The notes under the pieces were generated by a model, which made no database searches, was not told where the DNA came from, and saw only the letters and a list, made by a program, of their open reading frames with translations. A stretch of 64,000 nt of DNA from Lysinibacillus odysseyi (GTDB lineage: Bacteria; Bacillota; Bacilli; Bacillales_A; Planococcaceae), in NCBI GenBank assembly GCA_014595895.1, contig JABUKB010000001.1, forward strand, positions 806,001-870,000, written 5' to 3'. How positions within the stretch are numbered: position 1 is the first letter of the stretch; each line of letters opens with the position of its first letter. A program made the position numbers and the translations under genes. Below are positions 42,896-52,807 of the stretch, piece by piece.

Positions 42896-44572
42896 ATGAT
42901 TGATAAAACATTAATACAACAGCATTTAAATAATTTCGAAAAACTTAAAAGTGAAATTACAATTAACCAAGAAATTATAAATTTAATAGGAGAATTAAAA
43001 AGTGTAGCTGATGAATTTTCTATAAAAATTTTAACAATAGGATCGTTTAGCGCAGGTAAAAGTGCTTTAGTGAACTTTTTGTTAGAAGAAGAAATACTGG
43101 TAGAAGAACAAACGCCTGAAACGGCAATTGCGACAGAATTAAAATATAGTCCAGTTGAAAGCTTTGAAGTAATTAGTCTGAACAAAGAGAGAAAATATGT
43201 AGATAAACAACAAATTCAATCAATTAATCCAAATGATTATTTAAATGTTCGCTACAACTTAAATAATGACTTTTTACAAATATTTGAAGACTACTTATTT
43301 GTAGATATGCCAGGGTTTAATTCTAATATCGAGCAACATAACCGAGCGATTTTACAATATGTGGAGAGAGGGAATGCCTATTTATTAGTGATTGACTGTG
43401 AAGATGGAGGAATAAAAGCCTCTGTTTTAGAGTTTATGGAAGAAATAAGAAAATATGATCAAAATTTAATTATCGTACTTTCAAAAGTCGATAAAAAATC
43501 CACAGAAGATTTGCAAATAATCGAGCAAAAAATTAAAAATCAAGCATTATACCTGTTTGGTTATGATGTACCAATTGTGAACTATAGCAAACATGAGAGC
43601 GACACGAAGCAGGGGCTTATTGATGCAATTCGCAAACTTAATAGCCAACAAATTTTTGCACAGGCTACATTGCCAAAAGTGAAAGAAATTTATCGCTATT
43701 TTGAAATCACTTTAGAGCAATTGATTAAATCTTTAGCGTTTGATGATACTGCTTTAAGAGAAGAAATTCAAAAAAGACAAAAAGCAAAAAATGATTTGGA
43801 ATATAAGCTTCAAAATGAGCGTTCGAAGTTAACGAATCGTATGAAATCACAAGTATTGCCAAGCATTATTGGAGAAGTTGAAAATGCACTGTATGCACAT
43901 TCAATAGAGCTTGCCAATGCAGCAATATCTGGATCACAAGCATTTAGCATGCGTGTAAATTCTATTTTACGACCGGTATTGCTTGAAAATACTAAAAAAT
44001 ATACTGATATTTCGTTTGAAGAATTTTTAAAAGAAATTAATATATCAGATATATTAGTTGATAAGACAGATGAAATTGTTTACTCGATGACGGAAAAAGT
44101 CCGTAAAGTAGAGGAAATTCTTTCTCAAAGTAAACAAGCAACAGATAACTTCAACAAAATTTATAAATCGGTTACAGGTGTGTTAGCAATTGCTACGACG
44201 GCTGTTGCGCCATGGCTAGAGATTGTTATTTTATTCCTGCCTGAAATTTTAAAGGTATTAGGTATTGGCGGAAAGGAATCTCAGGTCAGCAAAATAAAAC
44301 AATCCATTGAATCTGAAATTATCCCTCAAGTCATTGGCAAACTAAGACCAGCAATCGAAGAATCTTTAGTAGAAATGGAAGAGACCATGATTGAAGAGCT
44401 AGAAGAAAATTTAAAATTAATTATTTCAATTGAAGAAGAGGCTTTACAAGCAGCATTAAATCAACGTGACCAAATACAGACACAACATGATGCAAAGCTA
44501 TCACAATATGAAACAGCAATGAATTTTGTACGTAATGAATTACAAAAACTTGAAAAGTTGGTGACAGTATGA
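42896..44572 (+). CDS. Dynamin-like GTPase 1 of a four-gene operon
   Basis: ATG after AAAGGTG gives 558 residues. The GTPase domain has G1 GSFSAGKS (49-56), switch Thr in TPETAIATEL, G3 DMPGFNS (137-140) and G4 SKVD (196-199). A long coiled coil (about 265-330) follows, then a very hydrophobic segment VTGVLAIATTAVAPWLEIVI (about 425-460) that could insert into a membrane like a dynamin paddle, and a C-terminal coiled coil. It overlaps the next gene by four bases (ATGA). The G4 position has Ser for Asn. A membrane-remodelling role is inferred. Confidence 0.85.
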   Translation: MIDKTLIQQHLNNFEKLKSEITINQEIINLIGELKSVADEFSIKILTIGSFSAGKSALVNFLLEEEILVEEQTPETAIATELKYSPVESFEVISLNKERKYVDKQQIQSINPNDYLNVRYNLNNDFLQIFEDYLFVDMPGFNSNIEQHNRAILQYVERGNAYLLVIDCEDGGIKASVLEFMEEIRKYDQNLIIVLSKVDKKSTEDLQIIEQKIKNQALYLFGYDVPIVNYSKHESDTKQGLIDAIRKLNSQQIFAQATLPKVKEIYRYFEITLEQLIKSLAFDDTALREEIQKRQKAKNDLEYKLQNERSKLTNRMKSQVLPSIIGEVENALYAHSIELANAAISGSQAFSMRVNSILRPVLLENTKKYTDISFEEFLKEINISDILVDKTDEIVYSMTEKVRKVEEILSQSKQATDNFNKIYKSVTGVLAIATTAVAPWLEIVILFLPEILKVLGIGGKESQVSKIKQSIESEIIPQVIGKLRPAIEESLVEMEETMIEELEENLKLIISIEEEALQAALNQRDQIQTQHDAKLSQYETAMNFVRNELQKLEKLVTV

Positions 44573-46749
44573 ATACCGAAGCTATTCAATTTATCGATAC
44601 AATTCAACAAATATCAGATGAATTAAAAAAGTACAATAAATTTTTAACCGAGGATCGAATCGCTTTATTTCAGACAAATTACACTAAACTAAAAAGTAAT
44701 TTAGAAGAAATCATGAAAACAAAGCGTAATTTGCAGATTGGGATTATTGGTGAGGTGAAGGCAGGAAAGTCTTCATTCATTAATGCATTAATTTTTGATG
44801 GAAAAGATATTTTACCGAAAGCACCTACTCCTATGACAGCAGCCCTTACAAAAATTAGTTATGGTGATAAGTTTGAATCAGAAATTGTTTTTTATGATGA
44901 AAACGATTGGAACATTATTCAGTACAACGCTGAGATGGCAAATCAATTTTTACGAGAGCTGTATGAGCAAGAGCAGGCAAAAAGCTCATTTCATATTAAC
45001 TTTGAACAGTTTTGTATCTATAAGATAGATGAAGTTCCTAAGGAATATACTGGATGTAAAGAGTTAATTGAAATGGCTGAAAAGAATCATTTAAATGTAT
45101 CGCAATATATTGGTCAAAAAATTGAAATTAGTGCGGATGACCAAGACGAATATATCGAAAAATTAAATGATTATGTAGGAGCTGACGGTCAGTTTACACC
45201 GATTGTAAAATATTCTGTCATTAAGCTAAAAAATGAACGGCTAAGAAATATTGAAATTGTTGATACACCAGGGATGAACGATCCAATTGTGAGTAGAACC
45301 ATTGTAACATCGGATTTTTTAATGAATTGTGATGTGGTATTCTTTTTAAGTTATGCAGGTCAGTTTTTATCACAGGAAGAAATGGGCTTGCTTACACGTT
45401 CATTACCTGAAAACTCGATTAATCATGCGTATTTAATTGCAAGCAAATTTGATTCGGCAATATTAGATTATAAAGAACCTAAGGCTCCATTAAAATCAGC
45501 GGTGCAGCATACATTATCGAATCTTAATAAACAAGCGAATGCTACCATTAGCCAATATACATCACAACATAGTGTCCCTGCGGTGTTAAAGGCTATTCAA
45601 GCAAATCTTCCGCCACATCCAACATCTGGACTTATGTATAGTAGTGCAATGAAAATTTATAATAACGAGCCATTAAATAGTGCGGAAGAGCATATTTTAA
45701 AACAATTTGAAAAGCGTTTTGAAGGATTTAAAAAAACCCCTCAAGAGCTAATGAAGTTAGCGAATGTGCATACAATAGAAGGAAAAATTCTTTCGAAAGT
45801 TAAAAATGAAAAAGATGAAATTATTAATGAGCGTTCATCGTCAATTATTCGAGATCAACAAATTGAATTCCTCCGTCTAATACGTCAAATGGAAGAGCAA
45901 ACACTTGATAATATTCAGGAAATGAAACATTCAGATGTTTCAAGTTTAAAAAATAAAGTGGAGAAAATTTCCTCAAAGCTACAATCCATTCGTAAAAATG
46001 TCAATGATATTTTTACAGCAAGCTATTTAAAAGCAAGTAGTATACTTGTGGATATTAAAATTGATGTAGAAAAAGAAATCAACAATCATACGGGAGTTAA
46101 GGTAGCAGTTTCTACCTCATCTGATACTGGCACGAGGCGAACAGGATTTTTCGGCTTTAAACGCGAATCATACACAATCACAACGACCACTTACACAGCA
46201 GAAGTAACAGAAGTGGTTGCAAGCATCCGAAAATATATTACGAGATCTCGTGAAATGATCAACAATGAATTTAAACGTTTATTTGATTTACAAAATATGA
46301 AGAAGGATATAGCAAATGAAGTAGTAGGCGCCTTTGATTTAGTAAGCAATGAATTCAACGAATCTGAAATAAAGCGAGCGTTAGAAATTGCATTAAATCG
46401 AATTATCATTAAAGATATCGAAATTGATCAAAGCAAATATGATGCAAAGATTACTTCTATTTTTTCAGCGCCTTCTGTTAGAAATGAAGAAATTTCTAAA
46501 TTACAGCTTGAACAGGAGCGTATTTTACAACAAGTGGCAAACGATATAAAAATTGAAATTGATAATAAAATTAAAGAAATCGAATTGACTTTAGAAAAAT
46601 ATGCTGCACATTTTATTGATGATATCGAAGACCAAATTATTGTAAATGCTAGAAAAATTGAAATGCTATTAAAGGATAAGGAAACGAATTTAAAACAAAT
46701 GGAAGAAATAGCATTGAAGTTAAAAAGCTATAAGAAACAATTAACTTAA
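44569..46749 (+). CDS. Dynamin-like GTPase 2 of a four-gene operon
   Basis: The 726-residue protein is translationally coupled to GTPase 1. Motifs are G1 GEVKAGKS (61-68), TPMTAALTKISY (switch I), G3 DTPGMND (232-235), and an SKFD-type G4 (292-295). The stalk is long and helical. It contains RRTGFFGFKRESYTITTTTY (about residues 522-542), a segment seen in bacterial dynamin-family proteins before a regular helix bundle. No clear membrane helix is present, so it may partner GTPase 1 at the membrane, as LeoA-, DynA- or CrfC-type proteins do. The gene ends 13 bases before GTPase 3. Confidence 0.85.
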   Translation: MNTEAIQFIDTIQQISDELKKYNKFLTEDRIALFQTNYTKLKSNLEEIMKTKRNLQIGIIGEVKAGKSSFINALIFDGKDILPKAPTPMTAALTKISYGDKFESEIVFYDENDWNIIQYNAEMANQFLRELYEQEQAKSSFHINFEQFCIYKIDEVPKEYTGCKELIEMAEKNHLNVSQYIGQKIEISADDQDEYIEKLNDYVGADGQFTPIVKYSVIKLKNERLRNIEIVDTPGMNDPIVSRTIVTSDFLMNCDVVFFLSYAGQFLSQEEMGLLTRSLPENSINHAYLIASKFDSAILDYKEPKAPLKSAVQHTLSNLNKQANATISQYTSQHSVPAVLKAIQANLPPHPTSGLMYSSAMKIYNNEPLNSAEEHILKQFEKRFEGFKKTPQELMKLANVHTIEGKILSKVKNEKDEIINERSSSIIRDQQIEFLRLIRQMEEQTLDNIQEMKHSDVSSLKNKVEKISSKLQSIRKNVNDIFTASYLKASSILVDIKIDVEKEINNHTGVKVAVSTSSDTGTRRTGFFGFKRESYTITTTTYTAEVTEVVASIRKYITRSREMINNEFKRLFDLQNMKKDIANEVVGAFDLVSNEFNESEIKRALEIALNRIIIKDIEIDQSKYDAKITSIFSAPSVRNEEISKLQLEQERILQQVANDIKIEIDNKIKEIELTLEKYAAHFIDDIEDQIIVNARKIEMLLKDKETNLKQMEEIALKLKSYKKQLT

Positions 46750-46762
46750 TAGGAGCATTCAT

Positions 46763-48061
46763 ATGGCTAAGGAAATGAGCTTATTTTCACTTGATGATTC
46801 AGATTTATTTACTACAGATGATGATTTATTTGATTTTAATTTAGACGAGAAATACGAAAGGGAAAATCCATATTTAGTTGATTCAACTAAAGGATTAAAT
46901 CTCATTTCAAACTTGTTAAGCGTATCAGATGAAACGAAAAGTAAATTAAAAAATATACGTCGTTTAGACACGCTCATTGATAATAGAGTATTACAATCGA
47001 TTAATAAAATTCGATTAAAAAATGAAGTTTATTTGTATCAAGAGCTTATAAAACTAAGTGATAAATTATTTGAACAAAATAAAGTGGCATTACTGAAAAA
47101 AAAGAAAACAGTTGGTATTGGTGGACAGTTTAGCGCTGGGAAATCAAAGTTTATTAATTCTATTATCGGCGAAGTAATTTTGCCAGAAGATCAGGTACCG
47201 ACAACGTCGATCGCAACGTATATCATGAAAAGTGATACATTATTTATTGAAGCTCTGACTAAAAACAACCAGTCCATACAGTTAGATTTAGATGCGGTAA
47301 AGGCTTTAAGCCACGCTTTTTATAGCACGTACAATTTAGGGTTTTCACATTTCATAAATAACCTAGTTATTTCAACACCTGTATTTCCATATGAATCGAT
47401 TGCAATTTTAGATACACCAGGATATTCAAAAGTCGATTCAACGAAAAAGCAGGCGATTACAGATAATGAAAAAGCGTTAATACAATTAAAATCTGTAGAT
47501 TATTTAATTTGGTTAATTGATGTGGAAAATGGTGTCATTAAACAAGCTGACATTAATTTTATTGAATCATTAAATATGAAAAATCCCGTTTTAATTGTAT
47601 TTAATAAATGCGACAAAAAAACGGAATTAGATGTAGAGCGTATTATAGATACGACGAAGGAATATTTAAAAAAATCCAATATTCCATTGTATGAAGTTGT
47701 TGCTTATTCTGCACAAGAGCAAAGAGAGTACTTAAATCGTAACTATTTAAAAACGTTCTTTAAAGAAATTAATCAAAAGTCCAATACGTTTATTCCGTTA
47801 GAAGAGGAAATCAAAAAAATTATTATCCAGCTTGAACATCAAATTGAAGAGTATTATCATTCGATACAAAAAAAACGTAACGATGTTGGCGACTATATTT
47901 TCAAGTCTGACGACATTTCAGAAATTAAGACGTTAACGAAGGTTTATGCTATGCTACAACAAGAAATTAAAGAAATTAACAAATGTAGAACGAATTTAAG
48001 AAAAACGAAAGAACAAATTTTTAATCAATTCACCGCCCTTATTTCTGGAGGTTTCCAATGA
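46763..48061 (+). CDS. Dynamin-like GTPase 3 of a four-gene operon
   Basis: ATG after AATAGGAGC gives 432 residues. The first 90 are an acidic, unstructured then helical leader (LFSLDDSDLFTTDDDLFDFN). The GTPase domain has G1 GGQFSAGKS (120-128), TTSIATYIM, G3 DTPGYSK (217-220) and a canonical G4 NKCD (281-284). Unlike its two neighbours it lacks a long stalk and ends about 130 residues after G4 in a short coiled coil. It overlaps the last gene of the operon by four bases. Confidence 0.85.
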   Translation: MAKEMSLFSLDDSDLFTTDDDLFDFNLDEKYERENPYLVDSTKGLNLISNLLSVSDETKSKLKNIRRLDTLIDNRVLQSINKIRLKNEVYLYQELIKLSDKLFEQNKVALLKKKKTVGIGGQFSAGKSKFINSIIGEVILPEDQVPTTSIATYIMKSDTLFIEALTKNNQSIQLDLDAVKALSHAFYSTYNLGFSHFINNLVISTPVFPYESIAILDTPGYSKVDSTKKQAITDNEKALIQLKSVDYLIWLIDVENGVIKQADINFIESLNMKNPVLIVFNKCDKKTELDVERIIDTTKEYLKKSNIPLYEVVAYSAQEQREYLNRNYLKTFFKEINQKSNTFIPLEEEIKKIIIQLEHQIEEYYHSIQKKRNDVGDYIFKSDDISEIKTLTKVYAMLQQEIKEINKCRTNLRKTKEQIFNQFTALISGGFQ

Positions 48062-50487
48062 CAAAACTAGAAAAAACCTTTCAAGTATTAGGCAAGCTAT
48101 TAACAGAAGAAACAACTTCCCAATTAAACGATGCTGAACTAAATAAGCAATTCCAATCGTTTTTACAATATGTGACGTCACAGGTTTATCCTGTAATTGA
48201 TGAGAGTAGCTATGAAAATAAGACAAATCTATTAATCAGTTTAAAATCTGCAATGCATGAAATTGAATTTATGATTCACAATCCGCAATTGCAAAATAAA
48301 AGGATTGTTGTCATTGAGGGGAAGAAGCATGCAATCCCACAATGGTTCGAACAAAATACTATGAAGGAATTTGCAAAATTTGTTCGTCAAAACGCTAACA
48401 TCCCTATGATTTTAAGTGCAGCGGAAAAAACGACCATCATCGCGCAAAATACATTAGAAAACTTAGCTGAACTGACGCAGGATGAATTTCGACATGTGAA
48501 TCAGCATTTGTATAAGGAGAAAATTGATGTAGATCAATTTATTCAGGCCTTTTATATTGAAGCTAAATGCCCATTCGAGCATATTGCTTTTATTTACTTA
48601 CCACAATTTGTCTCTAGACAAAGTGAAATTTATCAAATGCTACACAATATGGCGGAAGCATCTATTATGATTGAACCATTGCAGAAGCAATTAAATCATT
48701 ATAAGGCGTCCCTATTTGCCAAAAATAGATTTATTATTGGTGAGAAAGCAGAAGCCGGGTTATCATTATTGGCGAAAGATGACGTGCTAGCATTGCTACA
48801 TCAGCTAAATAAGCCGTGCACATTGCCATCTATTCAAGATATTTTTATCAATACGTATGAGGATTATTTAATTAATGTAACAAAAGAGTTAGCTTATGAA
48901 CAATATTTAGTCAATGGACTTTCAAAAGATTTAGTAACTGTTAGTGATGAAAAGCTCGAAGCGAATATTGTATCAATCCGCAATAAATTGAAGGAGCAAT
49001 TAAATGCTAATCAAAAATCTCACGATAATTTAATGAAGCATTTACAAGAATGTACAAAACAATTAATGAAGATTGAGCAATCGTTTGTACGCGCAAATGG
49101 TATGACTGCTGAAGCGTTCTTTTGTAACAAAGCTCAGCTATATATGGCGAAACAAGCATTGGTTGCACTTGAAGTAAACGATAAAGCAGGCTATAAAATA
49201 GCAATTGAGCGATTAAAAAATTCAGGCTCCGTTTATACAGCAATAATCGAGGCACATTATAATCGAAAAAAAGAGGATGTTGTAAAATGCTTTAATAGTT
49301 TATATTCATTACCACTAAATGATGTTACAGCTTATATTATAATTATGAACTTTTCATTTATTAAAAGTAAACCGCTCTATAAAATATTAAAACAGTTTTA
49401 TCAAAATAATTATGATGCAACGATTAATATGTATTTAGGCAAGGCTGCACTTTCAATTTCGAACGATGCAGAGGCGCAATTTTATTTCAAAAGAGCGATG
49501 AATCAAGGGAATTATGAGGCAGCGGAGCTTGTATTACCGTTTGTAAATCCAGAAAATATTGTTGAATTGGAAAATATTGCACGTTTATTGATTCCTGAGG
49601 CTTGCTACTTAGTAGCTAAATATTATTTGGACAGTAAATATAGCAAAGCATTAACGTTTTTAAAAATTGCAGCGACATTTGAGTATTTTCCGGCATTAAA
49701 GTTACTCGCAGAAATCGAATTTAATCGATTTAAAAAAAATCGGAAAGAATTATCAGAAGAACGCTTGAATACAGTTTTTTCAAATGCTTTAAAATTAAAT
49801 CATTACATTTATGAAAAAGAGCAATCTAAGCAAGTAGCAGAACGATTAGGTAAGCTGTATTATTGGGACGGAGATCATCGAAAAGCGATAACGTATCTTT
49901 CAATGGTCGATAATGCAGATTGTAATTTTATGTGTGGAAAGATATATCAATATGGCGATGTATTATCGCAGGATTTGCAAAAATCAAAGAGTTATTTTGA
50001 GAAAGCAGTAAAGCAGTCACACCCTTATGCAGAAATTGAGTTACATAAAGTAACCGGGTGGATTCAATCGAATCAAGTGAAGCAAAGCTATAGCAGTAGT
50101 AGATCGTATAGCTCATCGTCAAGTGTATCTTCGTATTCATCAAGTAAGTCCTGGTGCTTCTTAACGACAGCAACTTGTATTGCATTAGGGAAAGAGGACA
50201 ACTGCGATGAAATTTTAAATTATAAAAAATATAGGGACGAGCATTTACGCTTTGATGATAATGGACGAGATCTAATTGTTGAATATTATCGCATTGCACC
50301 AGGCATTGTGGAAAAAATTGATGCAGAAAAAAATGCTAAAGAACTATATTTACAATTGTATAATCAATATATAAAGGTTGGATATGATTACTTACAAAAA
50401 AGCGATTTAGTTAATGCAAAAAGAATTTATATTGAAATGGTACAACAGTTGTGTAATAAATATGGTGTTGTCCCATTTGAAAAATAA
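48058..50487 (+). CDS. Sel1/TPR-like protein with C-terminal CFI-box
   Basis: The 809-residue last gene of the operon has an N-terminal helical region (1-260), a coiled coil (about 295-350), and a run of Sel1/TPR-like helical repeats (about 375-680, for example DAEAQFYFKRAMNQGNYEAAEL and LQKSKSYFEKAVKQSHPYAE). A Ser-rich linker (about 681-697) leads to the CFI-box SWCFLTTATCIALGKEDNCD (Cys700), a small C-terminal module of unknown function found on many multidomain bacterial proteins. It probably scaffolds the three GTPases or acts as their effector. No enzymatic motif is visible. Confidence 0.75.
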   Translation: MTKLEKTFQVLGKLLTEETTSQLNDAELNKQFQSFLQYVTSQVYPVIDESSYENKTNLLISLKSAMHEIEFMIHNPQLQNKRIVVIEGKKHAIPQWFEQNTMKEFAKFVRQNANIPMILSAAEKTTIIAQNTLENLAELTQDEFRHVNQHLYKEKIDVDQFIQAFYIEAKCPFEHIAFIYLPQFVSRQSEIYQMLHNMAEASIMIEPLQKQLNHYKASLFAKNRFIIGEKAEAGLSLLAKDDVLALLHQLNKPCTLPSIQDIFINTYEDYLINVTKELAYEQYLVNGLSKDLVTVSDEKLEANIVSIRNKLKEQLNANQKSHDNLMKHLQECTKQLMKIEQSFVRANGMTAEAFFCNKAQLYMAKQALVALEVNDKAGYKIAIERLKNSGSVYTAIIEAHYNRKKEDVVKCFNSLYSLPLNDVTAYIIIMNFSFIKSKPLYKILKQFYQNNYDATINMYLGKAALSISNDAEAQFYFKRAMNQGNYEAAELVLPFVNPENIVELENIARLLIPEACYLVAKYYLDSKYSKALTFLKIAATFEYFPALKLLAEIEFNRFKKNRKELSEERLNTVFSNALKLNHYIYEKEQSKQVAERLGKLYYWDGDHRKAITYLSMVDNADCNFMCGKIYQYGDVLSQDLQKSKSYFEKAVKQSHPYAEIELHKVTGWIQSNQVKQSYSSSRSYSSSSSVSSYSSSKSWCFLTTATCIALGKEDNCDEILNYKKYRDEHLRFDDNGRDLIVEYYRIAPGIVEKIDAEKNAKELYLQLYNQYIKVGYDYLQKSDLVNAKRIYIEMVQQLCNKYGVVPFEK

Positions 50488-50622
50488 ACATAGCGATTAA
50501 ATTAGAGTTATCTTAATTTGGTCTCCGTAAGCATTTTTAGCAAACTTTATTAAAACCTTTTTGAACGCTATTTTTGACCTTTAAACATTGATATAATAAG
50601 ATTTGTCTGTTTTATAGACTGA

Positions 50623-50913
50623 ATACTTGCCGCCCCACATGGAGCAGGTCGTATTTATTCGCGGACTGCTGCGATGAAAAATATATCAATGGATGAGTTT
50701 AAGAAAACGATGCAAGGGATTTGGACAACTTCTGTAAGTGAGGAAACATTGGAAGAAGCACCAATGGCCTACAAGCCGATGCAGGAAATTGTAGAGCAAA
50801 TCGGAGAGAGAGTAACGATCCAAAAGCATGTTGCCCCAGTTTATAATTTCAAAGCGAGTGATAAAGTGAAACTTCAATCAGGAAGGGTTAGGAAAACTTC
50901 CACTGATCGTTAG
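50623..50913 (+). pseudogene. rtcB: 3' remnant of the RNA ligase gene rtcB
   Basis: From the stop at 50620 onward the frame reads PHGAGRIYSRTAAMKNISMD, then WTTSVSEETLEEAPMAYKPM and a C-terminal HVAPVYNFKAS. This is the last 80-90 residues of RtcB, including the PHGAGR guanylation-site histidine region. The first 80% of the gene, with the metal-binding residues, is absent upstream. An ATG at 50674 could still express 79 residues, but there is no ribosome binding site. Confidence 0.85.
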
Positions 50914-50918
50914 ACTTT

Positions 50919-50990
50919 AACAATCGGGCTTTTATGGGTAGTTAATCCTACCTCTGTCGCTACGCTTTCAAGGCGGTACTATCCACTAAT
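50919..50990. repeat. Deleted, inverted copy of the tctC-tctB spacer element
   Basis: AACAATCGGGCTTTTATGGG followed by TAGTTAATCC and CTGTCGCTACGCTTTC matches, on the opposite strand and with a central deletion, the structured element at 54809-54930 (AAAAGCCCGATTG, ACTACCCGT and GAAAGCGTAGCGACAG there). Confidence 0.6.
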
Positions 50991-51051
50991 GCAGGATAAA
51001 TAGACAAAATAATATCCCTCTTCAATACCTAACAACTTTAAAAAGACTAAG

Positions 51052-51093
51052 TAACCACTTGATGCCGATCATTTAATCGCTGCCAAGTGGTTA
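51052..51093 (+). terminator. Hairpin upstream of the two-component genes
   Basis: TAACCACTTG (51052-51061) pairs perfectly with CAAGTGGTTA (51084-51093), with an inner short stem and a loosely following T-rich stretch. Confidence 0.55.
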
Positions 51094-51218
51094 TTCGTTT
51101 TCGGAGGTGTTGGTAAAAATAACAGGAAAAGGGGTAAAAAAGTTTTAGAATTAAAAGAAAACTCATGTGCTATAATTATTTAAAAGTAGTAATGGCCGAA
51201 AAATAGAGGTACTAGCAT

Positions 51219-52802
51219 ATGGAAAGAAACTCATTAAATTTTCGTTTTTTTAAATATAATATTGTTTTAGCAGTAATGATTTTAATCGTAATCTTAGTTT
51301 CCACGTATTTTATAATAGCGGAGATTGTAGAAGAGGAAATAGAGGATCGTGCCCTTGGTATAGCACAAGTCGTCTCCCAGCATCCAGCTGTGATTGAGGG
51401 ACTGAAGCAACCTACAACATCCCCGGAAATTCAAAAAATTGCCCTTCAAATTCAACAGAATGTAAATGCCGAGTATGTTGTAATCGGAGACGAAAGAGAA
51501 ATTCGATACGCCCATCCAGTAAAAGAACGAATCGGTGAAAAAATGGTTGGTGACGATAATGCGAAGGCGCTTATCGATGGAGAGGCATACATATCAGTTG
51601 CGGAAGGTACATTAGGCAAAGCATTGCGCGGTAAGGCACCTGTAAAAGATGAAAACGGGAAAATCATTGGTGTCGTTTCAGTAGGCTTTTTATATACGGA
51701 TATTTTCTCGGCGAATATTGATTATTCGAAGTACTTGGTCATTTTATTTTTGTTTACGATTATTTTATCTATTTTCCTCTCCTCTTATTTTTCCAATAAA
51801 ATAAAGGTGCAATTATTAAATTACGAGCCTCAGGAAATTGTGAAAATATTATCCGAGCGAAATGCTATTTTAGAGTCGATTCGGGAAGGAATTATTATGG
51901 TTGATCGAAAGGGTACCATTACATTAATCAATCATTCTGCAAATGCCATTTTAAAGAGCCAAGAGTCTGCATTAGGGAAAAATATTAGCGAAGTGATTCC
52001 GAATACTCATTTAATGAAAGTAATGGAATCAGGCCGTGAACAGTTAGACCGAATGATGACAATAAATGGTGTGAAGACATTAGTTAACCGTCTTCCGATT
52101 ATTAATAATGGAGAAGTAACCGGGGCTGTGTCCAGCTTTAGGCCGTTTGAAGAAATCGATTTAGTTGCGAATGAGCTGTCACAAGTAAAACAGTACATCG
52201 AATCGTTGCGAGCTCAAACACATGAATACAATAACTTTTTATATACAATTTCCGGCTTAATTCAATTAAACGAATATGATGAAGCAGTGTCTCTTATTCA
52301 TTCCGAGCGCCTTGGAAATCATGCATTAATTTCCTTTATCAATGAAAAAATTCAGGATACGTTTATAAGTGGCTTAATTATTGGTTTCTATAATAGAGCA
52401 AAAGAATTGAAGGTTACATTGTTACTGGACGAAGATAGTTTTTGCGGGAAACTGGGGCAACATCTCGAAAAGCATTTGCTCATTTCGGTTTTAGGGAATT
52501 TAGTTACAAATGCCTTCGAAGCTGTGGAGCATTTAGATGAAGAAGAACGTATTGTTCGAATTTATATTTACGAATATGAAAAAGAGGTTATTTGTGAAAT
52601 TGAAGATTCAGGAAATGGTATCGATCAGCGAGTGATTAACAATTTATTTGAAAAAAAGCAGTCAACAAAGGACAAGGAACATCGAGGTTATGGCCTGTAC
52701 ATCGTCAATGAGAACCTAAAGAAATTAAATGGTTCGATTGCAATCGAGAGTGGAGAATTAGGAGGGGCACTCTTCATTTTTTCAATTCCAAAAGAGGGGT
52801 GA
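51219..52802 (+). CDS. CitA/DcuS-type sensor histidine kinase
   Basis: ATG after TAGAGGTACT gives 527 residues. Two membrane helices (about 14-34 and 170-190) bracket an extracytoplasmic PAS-like sensor. A cytoplasmic PAS (about 215-320) and the kinase core follow. Phospho-acceptor His335 lies in LRAQTHEYNNFLYTISGLIQ, the form typical of citrate/C4-dicarboxylate sensors. The N box is GNLVTNAFEAVEHL and the G box EDSGNGID with RGYGLYIV. The regulator gene starts six bases after its stop. The tct genes just downstream indicate that it senses a tricarboxylate or related acid. Confidence 0.9.
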   Translation: MERNSLNFRFFKYNIVLAVMILIVILVSTYFIIAEIVEEEIEDRALGIAQVVSQHPAVIEGLKQPTTSPEIQKIALQIQQNVNAEYVVIGDEREIRYAHPVKERIGEKMVGDDNAKALIDGEAYISVAEGTLGKALRGKAPVKDENGKIIGVVSVGFLYTDIFSANIDYSKYLVILFLFTIILSIFLSSYFSNKIKVQLLNYEPQEIVKILSERNAILESIREGIIMVDRKGTITLINHSANAILKSQESALGKNISEVIPNTHLMKVMESGREQLDRMMTINGVKTLVNRLPIINNGEVTGAVSSFRPFEEIDLVANELSQVKQYIESLRAQTHEYNNFLYTISGLIQLNEYDEAVSLIHSERLGNHALISFINEKIQDTFISGLIIGFYNRAKELKVTLLLDEDSFCGKLGQHLEKHLLISVLGNLVTNAFEAVEHLDEEERIVRIYIYEYEKEVICEIEDSGNGIDQRVINNLFEKKQSTKDKEHRGYGLYIVNENLKKLNGSIAIESGELGGALFIFSIPKEG

Positions 52803-52807
52803 ATCGT

